DNA from: Spirochaetaceae bacterium
GTDB taxonomy: Bacteria > Spirochaetota > Spirochaetia > DSM-27196 > PWMO01
Direction: 5' to 3'
NCBI GenBank assembly: GCA_007693945.1
Contig: RECP01000063.1
Location: 62,001-126,000 of the forward strand
Length of the DNA: 64,000 nt
The notes under the pieces were generated by a model. That model did no database searches and was not told where the DNA came from. It worked only from the letters and a program-made list of their open reading frames with translations. A program made the position numbers and the translations under genes. Positions 44,067-51,538 of this stretch are shown here, piece by piece. The first letter of the stretch is position 1. The number at the start of each line of letters is the position of its first letter.

Positions 44067-45409
44067 TCGGCAGCTGGAATCGCCTGCTGCTACCGCTGGC
44101 TATGCTGATCGGCTGCGGCGCGGCAGACGCCCCCGAGCAACCCCGCCTGCCTCCGCGAGTAACCGTAGCGGAAGTCCGTATTGAGGAGGTCCGGCCAGTC
44201 GTAGAGACATACGGCACGCTGTCACACGCCGCCAGGGTCGAGGTGTTTCCGGCCGTTGAAGCCAGGATCACCTCAATCAGCGCTGAGGAAGGTCAGCACG
44301 TGCGGACAGGCCAGTTGCTGGCGCAGCTTGACACGCGGCGGCTCGAGATCGCGCGCGATCAGGCTCAGGCGCTGATAACGTCCCGGCGCGCCGCCAAGAC
44401 CCTGGCCCGGGAACAGCTCAACGACGGAAGGCTGGCGGCCGAGGCACAGCTGATTCTGATCGGTAAAGCCGAGCGTGAGCTCGGGCAGCGGCGCATCGAG
44501 TATCAGGCAATTGCCGATCTGCTGGCACGACGCCGAAGACTGCACGCGATCGGAGGCGTCTCCACAAGTGAGCTCGACGCCGTCCAGGCCCAGTACGAGC
44601 GCAGTCGCACCGAGAAACGGCAGGCCGCCGGCGATCTGGAACTGCGCGTGATCGGCTACCGCGATCAGGACATACGGGCAGCCGGCCTGCAGGTTCCCGA
44701 GTCCGAGGCGTTGCGAACTGCGCTGCTGCTCGATCTGAATACCAGGACGCTGCGCGCCGGACTCGACGTGGCAGCCGCTGAGCTTCAGACAGCTGAGGCT
44801 GAACTGCGCCGGATTGAAGTCTCGCTGGAAGAGGCGCTGGTGCGCTCTCCAATAGACGGCGTAGTCGCCGTCCGTAACCTCGACGTCGGGGGGCTGGCGC
44901 GACCCCAGACAACGCTCTTTACGATACTCGATACCGCGCGACTCTCCGTGCAGACCAGCGTGCGCGAAGCGGAGCTGGCATCGATAGCGGCCGGAAACCG
45001 TGTCACGGTCCAGCTCGGCGGTCGGACACAGCACACCATCGGCGGCACGGTGCAGCTGATAACGCCGTACGTCGACCCTGGATCGCGCAGCGCGGCAGTA
45101 CGGGTTCTTCTCGATGACCACGACGGCACACCGCTGTTTCCGGGAATGTTCGCGCGGCTGGAAATAGCAACCACAACGCTGCAGCCGACACCGGTGGTTC
45201 CGCAGTCGGCGCTGACGCGTGATCACACCGAACAGGAGCGGGTGTTCGTCGTGCGCGACGGGCGGCTGTTCAGCACACCGGTTGCCGTACTCGATACCGC
45301 GAACGGCCGTGTCGCACTCAGCGCAGACCTGTACGCCGGAGACCGGGTCGTGCTGAACGCCCACCAGCGGTTCCACGACGGCATGCGCGTTACGATAACG
45401 GAGGAGTAA
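44063..45409 (+). CDS. RND pump periplasmic adaptor lipoprotein
   Basis: Membrane-fusion protein of 448 residues. Lipobox LIGC places the Cys at about residue 18. The lipoyl half-motif AVEARITSISAEEGQHVRTGQLLAQLD, a long alpha-hairpin (about residues 95-250), the second lipoyl half VRSPIDGVVAVRNLDVGGLA, and the beta-barrel RVLLDDHDGTPLFPGMFARLEI appear in order. The hairpin is longer than in AcrA. It links the RND subunits to the TolC-like channel. Translation is coupled to the channel gene. Confidence 0.88.
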   Translation: MIGSWNRLLLPLAMLIGCGAADAPEQPRLPPRVTVAEVRIEEVRPVVETYGTLSHAARVEVFPAVEARITSISAEEGQHVRTGQLLAQLDTRRLEIARDQAQALITSRRAAKTLAREQLNDGRLAAEAQLILIGKAERELGQRRIEYQAIADLLARRRRLHAIGGVSTSELDAVQAQYERSRTEKRQAAGDLELRVIGYRDQDIRAAGLQVPESEALRTALLLDLNTRTLRAGLDVAAAELQTAEAELRRIEVSLEEALVRSPIDGVVAVRNLDVGGLARPQTTLFTILDTARLSVQTSVREAELASIAAGNRVTVQLGGRTQHTIGGTVQLITPYVDPGSRSAAVRVLLDDHDGTPLFPGMFARLEIATTTLQPTPVVPQSALTRDHTEQERVFVVRDGRLFSTPVAVLDTANGRVALSADLYAGDRVVLNAHQRFHDGMRVTITEE

Positions 45410-45411
45410 GC

Positions 45412-46953
45412 ATGAAGAAACCAGCTACCCGCAGGCGTTTCCGCCACCCAAAGCGCAGAACACGCGCCGCGATTGCCTCGCTCGGCGTCGGGTCAGTCCG
45501 CATCGTCGCCGTTGTCGCGGGGATGCTGTTCGGCAGCGGCTGCAACCTGCTGACGTTCCCGGACGCAGCGGACATCCGCTACCATCCATCGGACCGCAAC
45601 CAGGTACTGGCCCGCGGTGAGCACCCGTATGTGGAATTCGGCCAGGCGGTCGATCGCCAAACCGTGGAGCCGCTGCTGTCACTGCGCTACCTGGATGAAA
45701 CCGTCCCGGCAAGACTTGCGTGGCATGGCTCGCAGCTGGCGTTGATTGCCGAACCGGAACTGGTCATCGGACGACGGTATCGACTGCGTTTTCACGGCAC
45801 GTTCCGCGACCGTCGAGGCATCGATCACCGCGTGACAACCACCATTCCGTTCTATTATGCAAGCTCGGCCGAAACAGCGCCGCTGGTACGCGAATCGATA
45901 CCGGCGTCGGGATCGGATATCGCCCCTGATCAGCAGTTGCTGATACGGTTCAGCAAGCCGATGGCGCGTGAACAGACGATACGAGGTCTGTCGCTGCGAC
46001 CTTCAATCGACTACCGCACCAGCTGGAATCCGGAGCAGACCGAGCTGATCATCGAGCCGCAGCCGGCCTGGGGCACCGGCACCTCCTTCACGCTGACCCT
46101 CAACGCAGAGGTCAGCGACACGCGTGACGTTCCGATCGAACGGCCGGTGCGGCTGACCTTCCAGGTTCACGCCGGTGCCGAGCGCCCCCGGGTGGTGGGG
46201 CTGGAATCGATCGCGCCGGACCTGGATAACGAGCCGCCGCTGGCCGGCCCGGGCTACAGTCTGCTGGAGCCCGGGCACCTGCTCGGCCCTGATTCGGCGA
46301 TTCGTGTCACGTTCAGCAGACCGATGGATCGTACTGCAACCGAGCGCGCCTTCACTCTTGTCCCGCCCGTCGCCGGCCGCATCTACTGGCCCGCGGAAGA
46401 CGTGCTGGTATTCGTACCTGCCGAGCGCTACCAGCACTCCATCCGCTACGCGGTTTCGGTGTCCAACCTTGCTGCGGACAGCAACGGCAGCCGCCTGATC
46501 GAAGAACTCTGGCAGCCTGTGCAACTTGCGACAGCCGAACTGCGGCTGCGGCAGATTGTCCCCGCGCAGAGCGACGGACCGGCAATCGAGGAGTTCAGCG
46601 AGTTCACGGCTCGTCCGCTGACCCCCGGCCTGCCGCCCCATTACCCCTATTCGCTGCAACTGCGGTTCTCGCAGCCCTTCCGCAGCGATCAGGCCAGGCT
46701 ATCGCTGATGGATCGGTTGTCGTTACGTTCGCTGCTGCCTGGCTCGTTTAGTGACCCCTTCCCGGTCGGTTACAGCTGGATCAGCGACACTACTGTCTCG
46801 ATTACGTATCACCAGCTGACACCGTCACTGCCGCGGCAGCGCAACTATCTGCTGCTGAGCATTCCCGGCGGCGCCGGCGGAGTGCGTACGGACGGCGGCA
46901 GTGCCATGGCGGGTGATGTGCGCCAGCTCTTCGTGATCGGAGAGTCCCCATGA
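45412..46953 (+). CDS. Ig-like (SbsA/Big_5) domain lipoprotein 1
   Basis: Predicted lipoprotein of 513 residues. A basic N-terminus (KKPATRRRFRHPKRRTR) and hydrophobic stretch end at lipobox FGSGC. At least three SbsA-type Ig-like domains follow, each marked by IxFSxPM motifs: LLIRFSKPMAREQTIRGLS, IRVTFSRPMDRTATERAFT and a weaker C-terminal copy LQLRFSQPFRSDQ. It starts 2 bp after the adaptor gene and overlaps the next gene by ATGA. Its place in the pump operon implies a periplasmic accessory role, perhaps as a spacer or stabiliser (inference). Confidence 0.75.
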   Translation: MKKPATRRRFRHPKRRTRAAIASLGVGSVRIVAVVAGMLFGSGCNLLTFPDAADIRYHPSDRNQVLARGEHPYVEFGQAVDRQTVEPLLSLRYLDETVPARLAWHGSQLALIAEPELVIGRRYRLRFHGTFRDRRGIDHRVTTTIPFYYASSAETAPLVRESIPASGSDIAPDQQLLIRFSKPMAREQTIRGLSLRPSIDYRTSWNPEQTELIIEPQPAWGTGTSFTLTLNAEVSDTRDVPIERPVRLTFQVHAGAERPRVVGLESIAPDLDNEPPLAGPGYSLLEPGHLLGPDSAIRVTFSRPMDRTATERAFTLVPPVAGRIYWPAEDVLVFVPAERYQHSIRYAVSVSNLAADSNGSRLIEELWQPVQLATAELRLRQIVPAQSDGPAIEEFSEFTARPLTPGLPPHYPYSLQLRFSQPFRSDQARLSLMDRLSLRSLLPGSFSDPFPVGYSWISDTTVSITYHQLTPSLPRQRNYLLLSIPGGAGGVRTDGGSAMAGDVRQLFVIGESP

Positions 46954-48464
46954 AAGACGGCACCGGACGTGCGAACGGCCCGCGCCCGATAGCGCGGCGC
47001 CTGTTTCCGATGCTGCCGCTGCTTCTGCTGCCGTTCTGTCATGCATGCGCTCTGATCGACGACCTGCGCAACATGGCACCGCTGGAAGTCGTATCGCACA
47101 TACCGGCGCGCGGATTCACCGCATCTGAAGCCCTTCATGAAGTGGCGGTACGCTTCAGCGCGCCGATGGATCGCAGCAGCGCCGAGGAGGCTTTTTCACT
47201 GGCAGACGCACACGGACGGATACCGGGTCGCTTCCGCTGGCGGCGTAACGGCACCGAGATGGCGTTTGTGCCGCATCGGCCCTTCGCGCCGGCAACCCAT
47301 TACACGGCCGGCGTGGCGACATCCGCAGAAGACCGCCGGGGCAACAGCCTGCGGTCGGAGTTTGAGTTCAGTTTCCGCACCGGCCCCGATGAAGGTGCGC
47401 TGACAGTTCTGCGACACCACCCTGCCGACGGCGCGGAAGACCAGGTACAGACGATAGAGATCGAGTTCTCCCGCCCGATGCAGCGTGACACGTTCTACCG
47501 AGCGGTCTCGATTTCGCCGAGCGTACGAATGCTCGCCGAGTGGAGCCGCGATGATCGCGTCGTGATCTATACACCGTTGGAACCCTTAGCGGCGGGTGAT
47601 CGTTTCACGGTCACAATCAGTCCAACGGCCACCGATCGCTCGGGCAACGGGCTGGCTGAGGAGTTTCGCTTCTCGTTTGTCAACGGCCAGGCCGCCCAGG
47701 CGCGTCCACATACGGTGCGGATCGTTGGCAGCGGTGCGTCGCTGGAACCGGTCGATACCAGACTCATCAACCGCGTCGGCGTGGAAAAGGATGACAGCAT
47801 CGCCATCGAGTTCACGGCCTCCGTGCCGATATCCGATCGCAACAGCGTGATCTCGATATCGCCGGCGCTTTCTCACTCATTGAGCTGGGCGGAGAACTAC
47901 AGCGCCGTGATACTGACCCCGCTTCAGTTCCTGCAACCCGACGAAGTCCATCAGTTGAGCGTAGGGCGGCAGGACTACCGCTTCGTGATCGACGGTCCGC
48001 GCTCGCAGACGCTGCGGGTTGAAGCGATCGCTCTGAGCAGCGGAGTCTCCGATGGTTCCCCCGGCTTTACGGAGCTCAAACTCGGCGACGGCGTCGCGCT
48101 GCTGCCGTCGCACGATGAGATCGGCGCAGGGACGGGCGGCGACCGCAACAGCGATATCGCGGTTGACTTTCTCATAACACACGCCGCGCAAGCCGTAATC
48201 AGTCCTGCAGCGATGATGCAGGCGTTTCGCATCTCATCGCATTCGGGTAGTTACGCATTCTCCGTGCTCGATTACGTCATCGACCCGCCGGATTCACCGT
48301 TCTCGGCGGGCGAATCGCGCACCGTTGCTCGAATGCTGATCGAGGCGCGCAGGCTGAAGGAGCCGGCAAACGATATCGTGCGGATCGAACTCGATGAGCA
48401 GCTAACCGATAGTCTGGCGAACCGGCCTGCGCAGCGATTCCGCATCGAGGTCAACGCTCAGTGA
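46950..48464 (+). CDS. Ig-like (SbsA/Big_5) domain lipoprotein 2
   Basis: Predicted lipoprotein of 504 residues. The signal peptide FPMLPLLLLPFC ends in CHAC. Three Ig-like repeats follow: VAVRFSAPMDRSSAEEAFSL, IEIEFSRPMQRDTFYRAVSI and IAIEFTASVPISDRNSVI. Paralogue of the preceding gene in architecture though diverged in sequence; probably an old duplication. Overlaps the preceding stop (ATGA) and the next start (GTGA), so all are translated together. Confidence 0.75.
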   Translation: MKDGTGRANGPRPIARRLFPMLPLLLLPFCHACALIDDLRNMAPLEVVSHIPARGFTASEALHEVAVRFSAPMDRSSAEEAFSLADAHGRIPGRFRWRRNGTEMAFVPHRPFAPATHYTAGVATSAEDRRGNSLRSEFEFSFRTGPDEGALTVLRHHPADGAEDQVQTIEIEFSRPMQRDTFYRAVSISPSVRMLAEWSRDDRVVIYTPLEPLAAGDRFTVTISPTATDRSGNGLAEEFRFSFVNGQAAQARPHTVRIVGSGASLEPVDTRLINRVGVEKDDSIAIEFTASVPISDRNSVISISPALSHSLSWAENYSAVILTPLQFLQPDEVHQLSVGRQDYRFVIDGPRSQTLRVEAIALSSGVSDGSPGFTELKLGDGVALLPSHDEIGAGTGGDRNSDIAVDFLITHAAQAVISPAAMMQAFRISSHSGSYAFSVLDYVIDPPDSPFSAGESRTVARMLIEARRLKEPANDIVRIELDEQLTDSLANRPAQRFRIEVNAQ

Positions 48465-51400
48465 GACAGCTGTCGTTGATCATCGTCCAGCACCCCGCGG
48501 CCGTCGTGGCGCTCTGGTTGGCAATCGCGCTGCTGGGGATGGTCTCGCTGTATCTGCTGCCGGTCGAAATGCACCCGCGCCTGGAGCTGCCGCAGGTCAC
48601 GGTTGTCACCGAAGTGCACGGGATGCCGGCCGACCAGGTCGAACAACTGGTTACAATCCCCGTTGAGCAGAGCCTGACCTCGGTCACCGGCATCAGGTCG
48701 CTGGAATCCGTCAGCCGGCACGCAATCTCTGCGGTGCGGGTACACTTCGACTGGGGCGTGCGCGTCCGCGATGTCGCGGTGCAGATACGCGAGCGGATTG
48801 ACGCCGTCTATCCGCTGCTGCCGCAGGCGGCATCGCGTCCGCTGATCTTCAGCGAGCGCCTCGATGATACCCCTATCATGATTGTAACCGTGCGCCCGAC
48901 TGCTGATCTGCCGCTGCAATCCGTACTGCCGCTGATCGAGAGCGAAGTGGTGGCGACTCTGCGCCAGGCCGCGCAAATCGGCGCCGTAACGGTGCTCGGC
49001 TCCGTTGAACCTCAGATCCACGTTGATGTCGACCCTGAGCGCCTGGCCTCAATCGGCATGACTATCAGGGAGTTGTCCGATCTGGTAGCTGTAGCGCTGT
49101 ATCAGCACAGCGCCGGCTCACTGGTCGGCAGCGAGATCGAGATGCCGGTCAGAATCGACGCCGGGATCGATCACGTGGCCGGAATCGAGGCGATTCCACT
49201 GCCGCGCCCGATTCACGGGCCGACAGTCGCCGATGTGGCCCGCGTCTCGATGGCTACGCGGCCCCGGACCTCGTTCTTTCTGAACCCGGAGGCAGAGCCG
49301 GCCGTTGCGCTGCTACTGTTCAGAGATCCGGCGCACGGCACGCTTAACTCGGCGCGTGCCGCTCGCACGGTCACTGCGGACATCGGATCACGCCTGAATA
49401 ACTCACTCGAGCTGGCGGTGGTGCACGACGGATCGCTGCCGCTTCGCCGGGCACTCCGCGCGCTCGCGGCCTCGATCGGGTTTGGTATTGCGGCCGCAGT
49501 AATAGTCCTATACAGGCTGCTGCGCATCCCGGCACTGGTTACAATCAGTGTCTGCGCTATTCCGTTCAGTCTGCTGCTGGTCTTCATAATGCTGTACGCG
49601 CTCGGCATGACACTCAACCTGATGTCGCTTTCCGGAATTGCGATTGGAATCGGCATGGTGGTCGACAACAGCATCGTGGTACTGGAGCGTATTACCCGGT
49701 CGGAGCAGGCATCAAGCGCTGTCCAGCCGCAGCCGGTTCTCATCGCTGAAGCGGTAGACTCGGTCTGCGGACCGATTCTGGGATCGACCCTCACCACACT
49801 GCTGGTGTTTGTTCCGGTGCTGTTTGTACCCGGTGTGGTTGGCGCGCTCTTCTCCCAGCTGGCACTGGTGATATCGGCCCTGCTGGTCTGCTCGTTTCTG
49901 TGCGCGGTGACCCTCGTCCCGGCGCTGACGCTATTGCTGCCTCGTGCAGCGATACCGGCGTCGTACCGCCCCGTTGCACGTTGCCGCGACGGCTACCGCA
50001 GACTGCTCGGCTCGGCCCTGTCACGACCTCGCCGAACGGCGGCGTTCTTTGGGCTGGTCGTGGCCGCCGCAGTGCCGGTTGCGGTGATGCTGCCGCGCAG
50101 TGTCCTTCCGCAGGCACCGCCACGCCGTATCGCTATCCGTATGGCATTATCCCCGCACGCCTCCATCTGCCGAACTGAACACCACGCCGCGGTCCTACTC
50201 AAAGAACTATCGCAACTGCTGCCCTCGTCCACCGCCTACGCCTACGGGGGCTACGAACGTACCGCCGTTGATCGCTTCTCGCGGCCCGGCGTGGGTACCC
50301 ATGCGGCAGAGGTAATCCTGACCGTGTCGTCACCGGCAGCGGATACCCTGCGCCGCGTCAGGGACGCGCTTGCGGCGCTGTCCGGTCCGCACGCTGCATA
50401 TCAGGTAAGCGCCGCTCAGACGGAGATGGAGACGTTACTGACCGGGCCCCCCGGTCCACCACGCCTGCAGCTCAGCGCTGCTTCACACGGCGAATTATCC
50501 CGGGCTGCCGAACTGCTGGTTTCCGGCCTGAGCGGTGACAATGGCGTGCGGCGCCCGCTGATCGACGGCGCGCAACAGCGGTCTCACTTGGTGGTCAAAC
50601 TGGACGTTCAGGCAGCGGCGATGAGCGGCGTTTCGGCGCGCAGCGTGATAGGTCAGTTTCAGAACGAGCTCGATGGCATCGATTCCGGGCGTCTGGCGGT
50701 TGCCGGACGAGAGTATGGGGTTGTGGTGCGCCGGGCACCCGAACGTGCCTCCGCGCCCTCCGACCTGGAAGCGATTCTGATCGGTTCGGGAACCGGATCC
50801 GTAGCCGCCGGTTCGCTGGCTCGTATCGAACACTCCCGTACAGTGCACGAGTTACGGCGCCTCAACGGCAGACCGATGCTGGAACTGGTGGCGCCCGTAA
50901 GCCCCGATGAGGCGCACGTCGTGTTGCAGTTGGCGCTGCAGGCCGAAGATGCAGGCAACGCTGAATCCGGCCGCGCCCGCGTTGACGGCGGCCGCGCCCG
51001 CATTGACGGTATTCACATCGCGCAGGCGTCCGTGGACCAACTGCGCCGCGCGGGAGACGACATTCTGCGGGTCTTCGGTCTGGCTCTTGTACTGCAGCTG
51101 CTTATGCTGGCGGCCCAGTTTGGATCGCTGCGCAGTGCGCTGCTGCTGCTCGCTCTGCTGCCGGCAGCAGTAAGCGGTAGCCTGGCAACACTGCTGCTGC
51201 TCGGTCACTCGATCAACCTCAATACGGTGATCGGCACGCTTGTCATGCTCGGCACGTCCGTCAACGCCAGTATCATCCTGACGTGTGCCTATCGCGATGA
51301 CCCGGGACGATGCATTATCACAGTGACAGAACAGCGACTGATGCCGATCCTCGCCACAACGGTGACTACGGTCGCCGCTCTCGGCCCGCTGGCGCTGGAC

Positions 51401-51538
51401 CTGCGGCCCGACAGCGTCGCGCAATCCGGAATGGCTGCGGCCGTGATTGGCGGACTGATAACCGGAGCTCTGACAACGCTGCTGTTGTATCCCGTGCTCT
51501 ACCAGCAGCTGGTACGCAACGTCAGGCAGACGCGATGA
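48461..51538 (+). CDS. RND efflux transporter, subunit 1
   Basis: Inner-membrane RND protein of 1025 residues. TM1 HPAAVVALWLAIALLGMVSLYLLPVE is followed by the porter domain, then the TM4 proton-relay motif GIGMVVDNSIVVLE (one Asp where AcrB has two). The TM10 region is GTSVNASIILT: Asn stands where AcrB has the relay Lys. Both patterns are common in the HAE-type relatives found outside Proteobacteria. A 21-bp tandem duplication encodes GRARVDG/GRARIDG near residue 840. Together with the next gene it probably forms a mixed trimer, as MdtB/MdtC do. Substrate unknown. Confidence 0.88.
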   Translation: MRQLSLIIVQHPAAVVALWLAIALLGMVSLYLLPVEMHPRLELPQVTVVTEVHGMPADQVEQLVTIPVEQSLTSVTGIRSLESVSRHAISAVRVHFDWGVRVRDVAVQIRERIDAVYPLLPQAASRPLIFSERLDDTPIMIVTVRPTADLPLQSVLPLIESEVVATLRQAAQIGAVTVLGSVEPQIHVDVDPERLASIGMTIRELSDLVAVALYQHSAGSLVGSEIEMPVRIDAGIDHVAGIEAIPLPRPIHGPTVADVARVSMATRPRTSFFLNPEAEPAVALLLFRDPAHGTLNSARAARTVTADIGSRLNNSLELAVVHDGSLPLRRALRALAASIGFGIAAAVIVLYRLLRIPALVTISVCAIPFSLLLVFIMLYALGMTLNLMSLSGIAIGIGMVVDNSIVVLERITRSEQASSAVQPQPVLIAEAVDSVCGPILGSTLTTLLVFVPVLFVPGVVGALFSQLALVISALLVCSFLCAVTLVPALTLLLPRAAIPASYRPVARCRDGYRRLLGSALSRPRRTAAFFGLVVAAAVPVAVMLPRSVLPQAPPRRIAIRMALSPHASICRTEHHAAVLLKELSQLLPSSTAYAYGGYERTAVDRFSRPGVGTHAAEVILTVSSPAADTLRRVRDALAALSGPHAAYQVSAAQTEMETLLTGPPGPPRLQLSAASHGELSRAAELLVSGLSGDNGVRRPLIDGAQQRSHLVVKLDVQAAAMSGVSARSVIGQFQNELDGIDSGRLAVAGREYGVVVRRAPERASAPSDLEAILIGSGTGSVAAGSLARIEHSRTVHELRRLNGRPMLELVAPVSPDEAHVVLQLALQAEDAGNAESGRARVDGGRARIDGIHIAQASVDQLRRAGDDILRVFGLALVLQLLMLAAQFGSLRSALLLLALLPAAVSGSLATLLLLGHSINLNTVIGTLVMLGTSVNASIILTCAYRDDPGRCIITVTEQRLMPILATTVTTVAALGPLALDLRPDSVAQSGMAAAVIGGLITGALTTLLLYPVLYQQLVRNVRQTR
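50969..51010 (+). repeat. 21-bp in-frame tandem duplication in RND subunit 1
   Basis: Two adjacent 21-base copies (50969-50989, 50990-51010) differ at two positions and encode a repeated seven-residue GRAR(V/I)DG. They sit in a periplasmic loop and keep the frame. Confidence 0.75.

Noticed and set aside
51310-51534. Upstream extension of RND subunit 2
   Set aside because: It is the shifted frame of RND subunit 1; the ATGA overlap at 51535 and TM1 directly after it set the start.
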